A DNA stretch of 29,217 bases from Opitutia bacterium (GTDB lineage Bacteria > Verrucomicrobiota > Verrucomicrobiia > Opitutales > JANYEO01), in assembly GCA_025363025.1 (NCBI GenBank), contig JANYEO010000122.1, forward strand, positions 1 to 29,217, given 5' to 3'. This document shows positions 9,574 to 18,371 of this stretch, piece by piece (within the stretch, counting starts at the first letter, position 1; each line of letters starts with the position of its first letter). The notes beneath the pieces were generated by a model. That model was not told the origin of the DNA and did not search any database. It was given only the letters and a program-made list of their open reading frames with translations. The translations under genes were made by a program, and so were the position numbers.

Positions 9574-9769
9574 GAGACCGCTGCACAATGCATTTCTTTT
9601 GAATTTTTGGTCGGTTGTCGTTCCTCGAGTACCCCATGTACACTCGTCACTCCGTCCTACAAACTCCTCAAAATCAAAGCATTCTGCAATCGGTCTCTAA
9701 ATAATCCCAGTAATAGAAAATCCGAAAACAATGACTTTTCTTCTTAATAAGCCATTATGTAGCGGTCTT
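9574..9769 (+). repeat. Dispersed palindromic repeat, copy C (long form)
   Basis: The core unit 9574-9697 (GAGACCGCTGCACAATGC ... GGTCTC) is followed by a ~70 bp extension starting AATAATCCCAG and ending in a third arm, ATTATGTAGCGGTCT. The extension start matches the one after copy D. It lies between tRNA-Pro and the type III secretion pair, which starts 22 bases after it. The rest of the 9447-9791 gap shows no gene. Confidence 0.85.
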
Positions 9770-9791
9770 TTTATTTTAGACTTATACCCCT

Positions 9792-10943
9792 GTGGACAGT
9801 ACACGTATTAGGCAATCCGCGGCCAGCGGGCAGCTAGATGCTCAGTTGTCGGCCAAAAAATCCGACCAACGGTTGGCTGTTTTTAATGGGCAAAAAGCCC
9901 GGTTAAACCCTTATGCTTCATCTGTCATTTCCCGGCAGGTGGACACGGCTGCAGGGCAAGCGGCTGAACGCGTAGAAAAAGAAATGGCTAGGCGACGGAT
10001 GATGGAGGGGCGGCAGAAGAGGGGAAAAGAGCCCGTAGCAGCCAAGGATTTAGCTGATCTCTACTCCGGGAAGATGCCGGGTCAAAAAACGGCGGCGCTC
10101 CTTAAGAGTTTGTTGGAGGGGTTGAAAACGCTGCAAAATAAGACCCCGGGGGATGTTTTAACAGAGGTTGGCCGGCGTTTCTCCGATGTGTCTGATCAAT
10201 TCCAAGCCTTATCTTATGCAGAGGAGGCGCTTTTGGCGGAAGGGGATACGGAGCTCGCGGCTATTGTGCGGCAGGCTAAAGAGCAGTTGATGGAAAAATC
10301 CGGCCCGCAGGTACGAGCAGGAATTAATATTGCGGGGGAAGCCCAGCAAGCGGCTGAAGCGGGGCTGGCCGATGTAGATGATTTACGGGATTTTTACCGG
10401 GAGACGATTCTTTCCCAGGAGGGGATTTCGAACACTTACCGAGCCTTGCGGAAGGAATATGGGGCTGGAAAGCTGCGTGATGGCTTGGACTTTCTTTTAA
10501 AAGCGGCAACGAGCGATATGAGCGCTGAAGGGCCTTCTATTGAGAAAGGGCACTTGAAGGCGATTATGGATAATTTTTATCAAGTAGGGGTGGTCAATAA
10601 TATTGCGCGTAATTTAGCTAACCTCTTGGCCCGGATGCAGCAAAACTTTGGCGAGGGGATTTCGAATGATGTGGAGAGCTTGATGGATCAGTTATTCCAG
10701 TTGGTAGAGGCCCTGCGGGTTGATTTTGGCGTTATTGCGGCTATTCCTAAAAAAATGGGGGCCCGGGAGCTTGCTTGGCAAATTTACTTTTTAACCGGCT
10801 TACACGAGCAGTTACGGCTTTTGCCTCAAAAAATTTACCCAACAGGGGATCATCGAACGCGCCTTCTCTCTTCAACGCAACAGGCTCTGGATGTTGCTAT
10901 TGAGGAGGAGGAGGTTGAGAATAGCGCTAAGGATGGAGGGTAG
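9792..10943 (+). CDS. sctW: Type III secretion gatekeeper, SctW/CopN/YopN family
   Basis: 383 residues from a GTG start. The family plugs the type III export gate and orders secretion of translocators before effectors; in chlamydiae the homologue CopN is itself secreted. The N-terminus is polar and Ala/Gln/Ser-rich, as expected for a secretion signal and chaperone-binding region. Residues about 95-270 form the helical HrpJ/InvE-like region (LEGLKTLQNKTPGDVLTEVGRRF; RDFYRETILSQEGISNTYRALRKEYG are typical, quoted in part). The C-terminal third (ARELAWQIYFLTGLHEQLRLLP) resembles TyeA. It is followed 38 bp downstream by a CesT-type chaperone gene, the order copN-scc1 known from Chlamydia. No other apparatus genes are in the window. 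Repeat copies C and D flank the pair. Confidence 0.85.
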   Translation: MDSTRIRQSAASGQLDAQLSAKKSDQRLAVFNGQKARLNPYASSVISRQVDTAAGQAAERVEKEMARRRMMEGRQKRGKEPVAAKDLADLYSGKMPGQKTAALLKSLLEGLKTLQNKTPGDVLTEVGRRFSDVSDQFQALSYAEEALLAEGDTELAAIVRQAKEQLMEKSGPQVRAGINIAGEAQQAAEAGLADVDDLRDFYRETILSQEGISNTYRALRKEYGAGKLRDGLDFLLKAATSDMSAEGPSIEKGHLKAIMDNFYQVGVVNNIARNLANLLARMQQNFGEGISNDVESLMDQLFQLVEALRVDFGVIAAIPKKMGARELAWQIYFLTGLHEQLRLLPQKIYPTGDHRTRLLSSTQQALDVAIEEEEVENSAKDGG

Positions 10944-10981
10944 TTTATGAGCATTAGCATTCATATATTCTTATATTTACT

Positions 10982-11347
10982 ATGGCCCGTATAGACGAAG
11001 TGATAACCGAATTTGGCCGCTCCATCGAGGTGCCAGATCTAGTTTTTAATGAGGAAGGCGTGGTGGACCTTGAAATTGACCGCGTGGGGGAGCTATGCCT
11101 CGAGCGGGAAGGGGAGGACCTGCTCGTGTATTTGGTGCGGGATTATCCTCAGATTACAGGCAACTTATGCCAACGGGCCCTTGGCTTTTGCAGGATTGAG
11201 GAAGAGCACCCCTTCCCGGTGCATACAGGATTAATCGAGGATACGCGGCTTTTATTTGCCCTGCGGATGAAGAGTCATGAGTTGGACTTCCCCCGTTTAA
11301 ATGAAGCGTTGCAGCTTTTGGAAGGATTGCACGAGCGAATGGGGTAG
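10982..11347 (+). CDS. Type III secretion chaperone, CesT/SycE-like
   Basis: 121 residues, small and acidic, as usual for class I chaperones that bind the N-terminal part of secreted substrates in the cytoplasm. The start helix IDEVITEFGRSIEVPDLVFN, then strands 'VVDLEIDRVGELCLERE' and 'DLLVYLVRDYP', and a C-terminal helix FPRLNEALQLLEGLHERM fit the alpha-beta-beta-beta-alpha-beta-beta-alpha CesT fold. Its place directly after the gatekeeper gene suggests it serves SctW, as Scc1 serves CopN or SycN/YscB serve YopN. Only this one chaperone subunit is nearby. The stop is 9 bases before repeat copy D. Confidence 0.78.
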   Translation: MARIDEVITEFGRSIEVPDLVFNEEGVVDLEIDRVGELCLEREGEDLLVYLVRDYPQITGNLCQRALGFCRIEEEHPFPVHTGLIEDTRLLFALRMKSHELDFPRLNEALQLLEGLHERMG

Positions 11348-11356
11348 AGCTAAAAT

Positions 11357-11551
11357 GAGACCGCTGCATAATGCATGCTTTATGAGTTTTTGGTCAGTTG
11401 TCGTTCCTCGAGTACCCTATGTACACTCGTCACTTCGTCCTACAAATTCCTCAAATCAAAGAATTCTGCGAGCGGTCTCTTCATAATCCCAGGCCCTAAA
11501 ATTCGAATTTTTTCTGTGTTTTGTTGGAAATCGCTATTATGCAGCGGTCTC
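11357..11551 (+). repeat. Dispersed palindromic repeat, copy D (long form)
   Basis: The core unit 11357-11479 (GAGACCGCTGCATAATGC ... AGCGGTCTC) plus an extension beginning TTCATAATCCCAG and ending in a third arm ATTATGCAGCGGTCTC at 11536-11551. A further partial left half follows at 11552-11587 (AAAATGCTTGTCTTTTGAG..TTTTGGTCGG), so remnants of a tandem second copy may be present. The rest of the gap to rplY (11588-11719) shows nothing clear. Confidence 0.85.
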
Positions 11552-11719
11552 AAAATGCTTGTCTTTTGAGTTTTTGGTCGGTTTTTTGCAGAAAATGTCA
11601 TTTTCTTCAAAAACACTTAAAAGTTAGAGTTGCTTTTCGGCAACGAAAGCCTAGCGTTCGATTTCCTTCAGTGGCAAAGGGCTGGTGCCCGGCTAAGTTT
11701 TATAGGATTTTATTAGTGT

Positions 11720-12397
11720 ATGAAGCAGTTTAAACTCAGTGTATCGTCTCGCTCAGCGGTTGGAACCCTTCGCGCCGGTCGTTTGCGCCGCGCAGGCCAG
11801 GTCCCAGCGGTTATTTATGGTAAAAAGTCTGCCTCTCGGCCTTTGGCTATCGAAGAGTCTGCTTTGCGCGTTTTAATGCGCCAGGTAGGGTCTTCTCTCG
11901 CCATTATTGAGGTGGATGAGGATGGCAAAAAAGCCCTTGCTCTTCTTCAGGAAGTCAAGCGCCACCCGACCAATGACCGCCTCCTTCACGTAGATTTCCA
12001 CGAAATTTGCCCAGAAGACGCTCTCCATATTCACGTTCCAGTGCATACTGTAGGGGTATGTCCGGGGGTTATTGTTGAGAATGGCAACTTAAATGTTGTG
12101 CTCCACTCACTCGATGTGAAGGCCTTGCCTAAGGATCTACCTTCGTCGATCGATATTGATATTTCAAATCTTCACTTGGGGCAATCCATCCATGTAAGCG
12201 AGCTGCCGGTACTTCCCGGTGTTACTTACTTGGCGGCACCTGATCAGGTAGTGGTGGCTTGTATGACGCCGGTTGTTGTAGAGGCCCCTGTTGAAGCAGT
12301 AGAAGCTGATGCCACGCCTGTTAAGGCTGGTGGAAAGCCTGCTGCCAAAGCAGCTCCTGCTAAGGCAGCCCCTGCCAAACCCGCGGCTAAAAAATAG
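11720..12397 (+). CDS. rplY: 50S ribosomal protein L25/TL5/Ctc
   Basis: Binds the 5S rRNA loop E in the large ribosomal subunit. 225 residues, the long Ctc type with two domains. The N-terminal L25 domain (about 1-95) shows GTLRAGRLRRAGQVPAVIYG and LLQEVKRHPTNDRLLHVDF. The C-terminal TL5 domain runs to about 185 (VPVHTVGVCPGVIVENGNL, DIDISNLHLGQSIHVSELP). The last ~40 residues are a low-complexity Ala/Lys/Pro tail (KPAAKAAPAKAAPAKPAAKK) that probably contacts rRNA. It leads the block rplY-pth-rpsF-ssb-rplI, with 25 bp to pth. Confidence 0.96.
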   Translation: MKQFKLSVSSRSAVGTLRAGRLRRAGQVPAVIYGKKSASRPLAIEESALRVLMRQVGSSLAIIEVDEDGKKALALLQEVKRHPTNDRLLHVDFHEICPEDALHIHVPVHTVGVCPGVIVENGNLNVVLHSLDVKALPKDLPSSIDIDISNLHLGQSIHVSELPVLPGVTYLAAPDQVVVACMTPVVVEAPVEAVEADATPVKAGGKPAAKAAPAKAAPAKPAAKK

Positions 12398-12422
12398 CGC
12401 GCGCCTCTTTGTTCTTTGAGAC

Positions 12423-12995
12423 ATGTCCATAGCCGTCATCGTCGGCCTAGGTAACCCTGGGCCAACGTATAACGGCACCCGCCATAACCTCGGGTTTATA
12501 GTAGTAGACGCTTTTGCACAGGCAATCGGAGCCTCTTGGGGCTACGAGCGCCGTTTTAAGGCGGAAGTCGCTAAAGGCAGTGTTGCAGGGCAGGTGGTTC
12601 ACTTGCTTAAGCCGCTGACATATATGAATTTAAGTGGGGAGTCCGTTAGTGCTTTATTGCGCTATTACGACTATCCTTTAAGCAGCGTATGTGCCCTTCA
12701 CGATGAAACTGCTTTCCCGTTAGGCAAAGCCCGGCTTACCGTAACCCAAGGCAGTGGCGGCCATAACGGTGTTCAAAGCTTGATCCAGCATTTGGGTTGT
12801 GGCTTTTTGCGGTATCGTCTTGGTATTGGGGAGAAACCCCATCCGGCTATGGACTTAGCCGAGTACGTACTCGGCCCTTTTTCCTCGCAAGAGCAAAGCA
12901 CGCTTGCTATAGCCCTTCCTACCTTTATAAATGGCCTGCAACTTTTGGTTACCCAGGGGTCCGCAAAAGCTATGAATACACTTAATCGAACGTAA
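12423..12995 (+). CDS. pth: Peptidyl-tRNA hydrolase
   Basis: Releases peptides from tRNAs dropped by stalled ribosomes. 190 residues, the family's usual length. GLGNPGPTYNGTRHNLGF holds the catalytic His and nearby Asn; KPLTYMNLSGESV and GSGGHNGVQSLIQHLG are further signature blocks. The loop usually reading HDDLDLPLG is LHDETAFPLG here; its catalytic Asp is kept while the next residues deviate. The start ATG has no Shine-Dalgarno sequence. It lies 25 bp after rplY and 9 bp before rpsF. Confidence 0.96.
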   Translation: MSIAVIVGLGNPGPTYNGTRHNLGFIVVDAFAQAIGASWGYERRFKAEVAKGSVAGQVVHLLKPLTYMNLSGESVSALLRYYDYPLSSVCALHDETAFPLGKARLTVTQGSGGHNGVQSLIQHLGCGFLRYRLGIGEKPHPAMDLAEYVLGPFSSQEQSTLAIALPTFINGLQLLVTQGSAKAMNTLNRT

Positions 12996-13004
12996 ACGAT
13001 AATT

Positions 13005-13307
13005 ATGAGTCAGTCTATATCCGCACGCCCTTATCGGGCTATTTTCATCCTCGATACCCGCGATTTGCAGGAGTCGGTAGATGCGTTAATGCAGAAGGTT
13101 AAAGATGCTATCACGGCCCTTCAAGGCAAAGTGGTGGCTTCTGAAAATCTCGGCATGCGCGAGTTTACCCGTGCAACTGATCGTAAATTTCCTGCAGGTC
13201 ATTACTTGCAAGTTGATTTTGATGGGGTTCCGGCACTTCCGGTTTCTATCAAAGTGCGCTTTCGCCTCGACAGGTCCGTCAACCGTATCTTTATTGAGAA
13301 TCGTTAA
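13005..13307 (+). CDS. rpsF: 30S ribosomal protein S6
   Basis: Component of the small-subunit platform, where it normally pairs with S18. 100 residues. YRAIFILDTRD at the start and 'ENLGMREFTRATDRKFPAGHY' near the centre (quoted at family motif level) and VSIKVRFRLDRSVNRIF at the end match S6. It sits 9 bp after pth and 29 bp before ssb. rpsR, its usual neighbour in many bacteria, is absent here. Confidence 0.93.
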   Translation: MSQSISARPYRAIFILDTRDLQESVDALMQKVKDAITALQGKVVASENLGMREFTRATDRKFPAGHYLQVDFDGVPALPVSIKVRFRLDRSVNRIFIENR

Positions 13308-13336
13308 GGGTTTTCCTCTCAACGGTTTTTTCTCCC

Positions 13337-13810
13337 ATGGCTTCTTTCAACAAAGTTATCTTGCTTGGCAACCTTACGCGTGATCCAGAATTACGTGTGA
13401 CTGCCAGTGGTGCCCCCATTTGCAAATTTGGGTTAGCGGCTTCTCGCGCTTTTACAACAGCAGATGGTACTCGCCGGGAAGAAGTGGTCTTTGTTGATAT
13501 CGATGCTTTTGGCCGCCCGGCAGAAGTTATCGCCAAGTATGCGACAAAGGGTAAGCCGCTTTTAGTAGAAGGGCGCCTCCGTTTCGACCAATGGGAGAGC
13601 CAAACGGGTGAACGTCGCAACAAGTTGACGATTGTGCTAGAGTCTTTCCAGTTTGTGGGAGCCCGTACAGAAACAGGGGAAGAAGCCCATGCAGCCGGTG
13701 GCCATACTTACGAAGAGCATGCCCCAGCCCCACGGTCTACAACGAGTAGCCGTCCTGCGCCAGCTGCTGCCCCAGCCGTGGCTGAGTTAGATGAAGACGT
13801 CCCTTTTTAG
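13337..13810 (+). CDS. ssb: Single-stranded DNA-binding protein
   Basis: Coats single-stranded DNA in replication and repair. 157 residues. The OB-fold spans about 1-110: FNKVILLGNLTRDPELR at the start, 'KFGLAASRAF', VFVDIDAFGRPAEVIAKY, KGKPLLVEGRLRFDQWE. The Ala/Pro-rich linker is followed by the acidic tip LDEDVPF, the docking peptide for partner proteins. It lies between rpsF and rplI, a placement common in Verrucomicrobiota and other phyla. Confidence 0.97.
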   Translation: MASFNKVILLGNLTRDPELRVTASGAPICKFGLAASRAFTTADGTRREEVVFVDIDAFGRPAEVIAKYATKGKPLLVEGRLRFDQWESQTGERRNKLTIVLESFQFVGARTETGEEAHAAGGHTYEEHAPAPRSTTSSRPAPAAAPAVAELDEDVPF

Positions 13811-13854
13811 TCCCTTGTATTATTTTTTAAGTCTATAAGAATCAATTAGTTATC

Positions 13855-14337
13855 ATGGCACTCTCAGAAATTTTATTATTAACTCCTGTCGATGGTTTAG
13901 GTGGCGAGGGAGATCAAGTTAAAGTACGGGCCGGTTTTGCGCGCAATTTTTTGCTGCCTCGCAAAATGGCGGTTCCTGTAAGCCGTTCTAATAGCCGTCA
14001 AGTTGAGGCACTAAAGTCTGCTCGTTTAGCCCGTGAGGCCAAAGAGCTGGAGCACGCCGCTGCGCTTGTTCGTCAGCTTGAGGCTGTCAGCATCGCCATT
14101 GCGGTCAAGACAGGTGAAGGGGGCAAAATGTTCGGTGCGGTTACGGCTCAAGACCTTTTAAACCGTTTAGCGGAAGAAGGTATTCAGCTCGAAAAACGCC
14201 GTTTGGCTTTGCATCACCCTATTAAGACATTGGGCAAGCATTCTACAAAAATTAAATTGCACCCGGATGTGGTGCATGAGTTCCACTTCGAAGTGGTTTC
14301 GGAAAACCCAATTGAAACGCCCGTTGAAGGTGCTTAA
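13855..14337 (+). CDS. rplI: 50S ribosomal protein L9
   Basis: Binds 23S rRNA at the L1 stalk base. 160 residues. The N-terminal domain has EILLLTPVDGLGGEGDQVKV and AGFARNFLLPRKMAVPVS, followed by a long connecting helix (ALKSARLAREAKELEHAAA) and the C-terminal domain (GGKMFGAVTAQDL, HPIKTLGKHSTKIKLHPDV). A hairpin 27 bases after the stop probably ends or weakens transcription before dnaB. Confidence 0.97.
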   Translation: MALSEILLLTPVDGLGGEGDQVKVRAGFARNFLLPRKMAVPVSRSNSRQVEALKSARLAREAKELEHAAALVRQLEAVSIAIAVKTGEGGKMFGAVTAQDLLNRLAEEGIQLEKRRLALHHPIKTLGKHSTKIKLHPDVVHEFHFEVVSENPIETPVEGA

Positions 14338-14363
14338 TCCCATTAGTGGCTTAGGTAAAATTG

Positions 14364-14400
14364 ACCAAGGAAGCATTCGTGCCTCCTTGGTTTAATATTT
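14364..14400 (+). terminator. Probable terminator or attenuator between rplI and dnaB
   Basis: ACCAAGGA pairs with TCCTTGGT (14364-14371/14384-14391) with inner GC pairs and loop; a T-rich but interrupted tail follows. With dnaB starting at 14411, it may only partly stop read-through. Confidence 0.6.
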
Positions 14401-14410
14401 TTATCTGGTC

Positions 14411-15862
14411 GTGGATTCTCAATCTTCTTTTAAAAAATCAAACCTTCGTGGAGAGGGTACTTCGTATTCGGGGGTGGCCTTGGCACGTCGTGTAGGGGAC
14501 AGAGTACCGCCTCATAGTTTAGAGGCGGAGCAGGCATTGATTGCCGCTTGTATTATTGAAGGCGGGCAGGAAAGTATTTCTTGCTGTATTGAGGGTAAAA
14601 TTACAGCGGATGCCTTTTATAAGCCAGGGCATCAGTTAATTTATCAGTCTTTGCTGGCCTTGTATGAATCGGGTACTCCGGTAGACGAAATTATTTTGGC
14701 CGATCATTTGCGGGCCAAAAATCACTTGGAGGAAATAGGGGGCCATGCGTATTTAGCCGAAATTACAGACCGCATCGCTACTTCTGCCCATTTGCCCCAT
14801 TATTTAAAGCGCGTGCGGGATGCTTCGCTTTTGCGCCGGCTTATTAGGGCCTCGAGTAATGCCATTGAAGCGGCTTATGCGGGCCAAGAGGATGTGGATC
14901 AATTTCTTGACTTGGTGGAGCGCGATGTTTTTCGGTTAAGCGAAGACCGGATTAGTGATAGTGCGAAACCTCTTAAAGACACGGTTAATGATGCGGTTAA
15001 TTTGGTCAACCGCATGCTACAAAATAAAGGTGAGTTAACGGGAGTTACTTCGGGTTTTACCGATTTAGACAAGCTGACTTTTGGTTTTCATCCGCAAGAG
15101 ATGATTGTCGTAGCGGCCCGTCCTTCTATGGGGAAGACAAGTCTTATGCTGAACATTGCGGAGGCCGCAATATTGCCTCGTGGTAAAAATGCTAAGCCTG
15201 TGCCTACCTTAATGTTTAGCTTGGAGATGGGGGCAGATCAGCTTGCTATGCGCCTTTTGTGTAGCCGCGCGCGGGTGAGTTTCACGAAGCTCAAAGATGG
15301 TTTTTTGCCGGCTGAGCAGCAGCGAGATTTAGTTCGGTCTGCGAGTGAGCTTAAAGAGGCGCCTTTATGGATTGATGATTCTGGGCATTTAACGATTCTG
15401 GAACTCCGAGCTAAAGCGCGTCGGGTGCATGCCCAGCAAAAATTAGGGCTGGTCGTGATTGACTATTTGCAACTTGTCTCGGGAACGGACTCGCGGGCGC
15501 CGCGGGAGCAGCAGATTGCAGAAATTTCCCGTGGGGTAAAGGCTATGGCGAAGGAGCTGAATGTGCCGGTCATTATCGCAGCCCAGCTGAACCGTGAATC
15601 CGAAAAAGAGCGTCGCCAGCCCCGTGTGTCAGATTTGCGCGAATCGGGCTCTATCGAGCAAGATGCGGATATGGTTATTTTACTGGCTAAGAAAAAAGAT
15701 ACGAATGACGAAGAGGATATGGCCGCCCCTGTCGTCCTGCGCGATTTAATTTTGGCCAAGCACCGCAATGGCCCGGTGGGCAGCGTCACTGTTGCCTTTA
15801 CGAAGAACCTAACACGGTTTGAAAATTATACACATACCGAGGCGCCTGCTTATCAGTCCTGA
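14411..15862 (+). CDS. dnaB: Replicative DNA helicase DnaB
   Basis: Hexameric helicase that opens the replication fork. 483 residues from GTG 14411. After a ~30-residue extension, the N-terminal domain starts at VPPHSLEAEQALIAACI and ends near 175. The RecA-like domain has Walker A AARPSMGKTS (235-244), SLEMGADQLAMRLLC, Walker B LVVIDYLQLVSG, and SDLRESGSIEQDADMVILL. There is no intein. The GTG was chosen because it opens the frame 20 bases after the rplI terminator hairpin; a later start at about codon 33 would still keep the domains. Confidence 0.96.
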   Translation: MDSQSSFKKSNLRGEGTSYSGVALARRVGDRVPPHSLEAEQALIAACIIEGGQESISCCIEGKITADAFYKPGHQLIYQSLLALYESGTPVDEIILADHLRAKNHLEEIGGHAYLAEITDRIATSAHLPHYLKRVRDASLLRRLIRASSNAIEAAYAGQEDVDQFLDLVERDVFRLSEDRISDSAKPLKDTVNDAVNLVNRMLQNKGELTGVTSGFTDLDKLTFGFHPQEMIVVAARPSMGKTSLMLNIAEAAILPRGKNAKPVPTLMFSLEMGADQLAMRLLCSRARVSFTKLKDGFLPAEQQRDLVRSASELKEAPLWIDDSGHLTILELRAKARRVHAQQKLGLVVIDYLQLVSGTDSRAPREQQIAEISRGVKAMAKELNVPVIIAAQLNRESEKERRQPRVSDLRESGSIEQDADMVILLAKKKDTNDEEDMAAPVVLRDLILAKHRNGPVGSVTVAFTKNLTRFENYTHTEAPAYQS

Positions 15863-16010
15863 GTCTCTTAATAAGCGCTATTTGTATACGTATTATTTTG
15901 TTTTTTTATCGGATTTTGTTTGGAAAGGTTGTGATCTCCTGATCTCATAACGCCGTTAGTTCACTTTTGATATTGGTTCAATAATCTCTTTATTTCTGTT
16001 TTCCCCGCGC

Positions 16011-18326
16011 ATGCACTTTTCAAAAAGTTTCACGCAGAAGCTTAAAGCTTCTTTGTTTTTGCTAGTATTTCCCTTTGCTGTCATAGCACAAGAGGCGCCG
16101 ATTGTAGAGTCTGTGAGGATTGAGGTCCAAGGGGGCCAGCAGATTAATATTGATGCGGCCATGGCTAATATTGCCATGAGAGAGGGGCTGCCGTATGATC
16201 CGCTGCTTGTAGATGAATCCGTCCGCTCGCTCTATAATAGCGGGGTTTACGATTTTATTGAAGCCAAGCGCGAGACGGATCCAACGGGGAGCAAGGTGCG
16301 TTTAACCTTTTTGCTCGTTAGTAAGTACCGGATCCAAAATATTCAATTTGTTGGTAATACGGAGTATAAAGTAACTCAGCTAGAGCGGGAGGTTTTAAGC
16401 AAGAAGGGCGCCCTTTTGAGTGACCTGGACATTAAGCGAGATGCCGAACGTTTGGCTGATTTTTATGAGAAAAAGGGCTATGCCCATGCGCGGGTTACGT
16501 ACAGTATCGAGCGTAATGAGCAACTAGGGGAGGCGCTAGTCCGCTTTGAAATTAATGAAGGGGCCCGGCTGAGGCTTTCAGACTTTAACTTTATTGGTAA
16601 TGCGCATGTGAAGGCGGATGACTTGCGCGATGTGATGCAGACGAAGCGTTGGTGGATATTTTCTTGGATAACGGGCTCGGGCATTCTTGAAGAAAGCCTT
16701 TTCCGTGAAGATTTAGACCGTGTTATTGCCTATTATAAAGATGAAGGCTTTTTAGATGTCGCGGTTCCTGAGGCGGGTGTATCTTTTACTTACCCGAGCG
16801 AGCATAGTATGATCGTTAATATTACGATTGAAGAGGGGACGCGCTATTATGCTGGGGATGTGACATTTGAGGGCAATACGTTGTATGCGGGGGATAAATT
16901 GGCTGCAATCCTTGGGCTTGCGTCGGGCGATGTATTCTCCCCAACGGCTGTTAATGAAGCGCTGGAAAATATTCGGGATTATTATGGGCAATCCGGCTAT
17001 TTGGAGACAGGCGTGTATGCAGAACGTTTGCCGGATTTAGAGACGGGGCATATTGGGCTAAATTTTGTTATAAAAGAAAGCGGGAAGTTTTTTGTGGAAA
17101 GCTTGCTGCTTGAAGGGAATACAAAGACAAAATCGAACGTTATCTTGAGGGAACTCGCTTTGGCGCCGGGGGATGTTTTTGACCTTGTCCGGATGAAGGC
17201 CAGTGAGGAACGCTTGAAGCAGACCCTCTTTTTTGAAGAAGTCAGCTTATCTCCCGAAGCAGTCCCTATCCCTAACCGTCGTAATTTGCGTATTACGCTG
17301 AAGGAGAAACGCACGGGCAATGTTCAGTTTGGGGTAGGCTTTAGTTCAGTGGAGCAAGCCGTAGCCTTTGTTGAATTGACGCAGTCGAATTTTGATATTT
17401 TTAATTATAATAGTGCTTTTCAAGGGGCCGGCCAAAAGCTGCGGGTACGGCTATCAGTCGGGTCTAAATCGAACAGTATTTTCTTAAACTTTGAAGAGCC
17501 TTGGCTTTTTGACCGCGAGTTGGCCTTTGGTTTCGATCTTTTCCGTACAGATGCAAAATACGTCAGTAGCGTTTATGATGAGCTGCGCTACGGGCTTGAG
17601 CTCTACTTTCGTAAGCGTTTAGTCGAGTTGTTTGTTATTCGCCCTTATTATCGTATTGAGGTTATTGACATTCATAATGTTCAGAAAGATGCGTCTCAAC
17701 TCATTTTAAGCAATGCAGGTAAGCATACGATTTCCCAGATTGGGGCAGCTATTACACGTGAAACGATGGATAGCCTTTTGATGCCGACTCGAGGGAGCCG
17801 TATTAAATTAATTGCGGATGTAGCTGGCTTGGGTGGCACAGCAGACTTTGTGCGCCTTGAAGTACAAGGGGGGCGTTGGTGGCCTACTTTTAAAACTTTA
17901 AACCAGGTTTTCTCTATCGTTGGCCGGACAGGGACGATTACTTCGTTTAATAATAAGCCGGTTCCTTTCTTTGAAGCTTACTATTTGGGCGGGCCAACCA
18001 ATTTGCGGGGGTATGATTACCGGGATATTGGTCCCAAGGATAGCAAGGGCGAGGTCATTGGGGGCAATACCTATGCTTTTGCTTCGACAGAGTATTCCTT
18101 CCAGGTGCTTCAGCCGATTCGTTTGGCTGCATTTTATGACATTGGTTTCGTAAATGCAGGTCATTGGAATTGGGATACGTCTCAATATGCGCATGATGTG
18201 GGGGTCGGAGCCCGTATTTTTGTCATGGGGGCACCTATCCGACTTGATTTAGCTTACCCACTTCGAGTACAAAAAGGTGAATCCCGTTCTTGGCAGTTTA
18301 ATTTCTCGTTTGGCACAGTGTTCTAA
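16011..18326 (+). CDS. bamA: Outer membrane protein assembly factor BamA
   Basis: Central outer membrane pore that folds and inserts beta-barrel proteins. 771 residues. Signal peptide about 1-26 (ASLFLLVFPFAVIAQ). Five POTRA domains occupy about 30-420, each with the 'F.GN....' turn (IQFVGNTEYKV, FNFIGNAHVKA, VTFEGNTLYAG, LLLEGNTKTKS). The barrel follows, with 'EPWLFDRELAFGFDLF' and the lid-loop motif 'YYLGGPTNLRGYDYRDIGP' (VRGF/Y type). The last residue is Phe (FSFGTVF), the Bam-recognised barrel end. It is followed 45 bp later by ompH, the common bamA-skp order. Confidence 0.96.
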   Translation: MHFSKSFTQKLKASLFLLVFPFAVIAQEAPIVESVRIEVQGGQQINIDAAMANIAMREGLPYDPLLVDESVRSLYNSGVYDFIEAKRETDPTGSKVRLTFLLVSKYRIQNIQFVGNTEYKVTQLEREVLSKKGALLSDLDIKRDAERLADFYEKKGYAHARVTYSIERNEQLGEALVRFEINEGARLRLSDFNFIGNAHVKADDLRDVMQTKRWWIFSWITGSGILEESLFREDLDRVIAYYKDEGFLDVAVPEAGVSFTYPSEHSMIVNITIEEGTRYYAGDVTFEGNTLYAGDKLAAILGLASGDVFSPTAVNEALENIRDYYGQSGYLETGVYAERLPDLETGHIGLNFVIKESGKFFVESLLLEGNTKTKSNVILRELALAPGDVFDLVRMKASEERLKQTLFFEEVSLSPEAVPIPNRRNLRITLKEKRTGNVQFGVGFSSVEQAVAFVELTQSNFDIFNYNSAFQGAGQKLRVRLSVGSKSNSIFLNFEEPWLFDRELAFGFDLFRTDAKYVSSVYDELRYGLELYFRKRLVELFVIRPYYRIEVIDIHNVQKDASQLILSNAGKHTISQIGAAITRETMDSLLMPTRGSRIKLIADVAGLGGTADFVRLEVQGGRWWPTFKTLNQVFSIVGRTGTITSFNNKPVPFFEAYYLGGPTNLRGYDYRDIGPKDSKGEVIGGNTYAFASTEYSFQVLQPIRLAAFYDIGFVNAGHWNWDTSQYAHDVGVGARIFVMGAPIRLDLAYPLRVQKGESRSWQFNFSFGTVF

Positions 18327-18371
18327 ATCTGCTACACATTCTTTTCCCCTATTATTCTAAATTATCCTATT

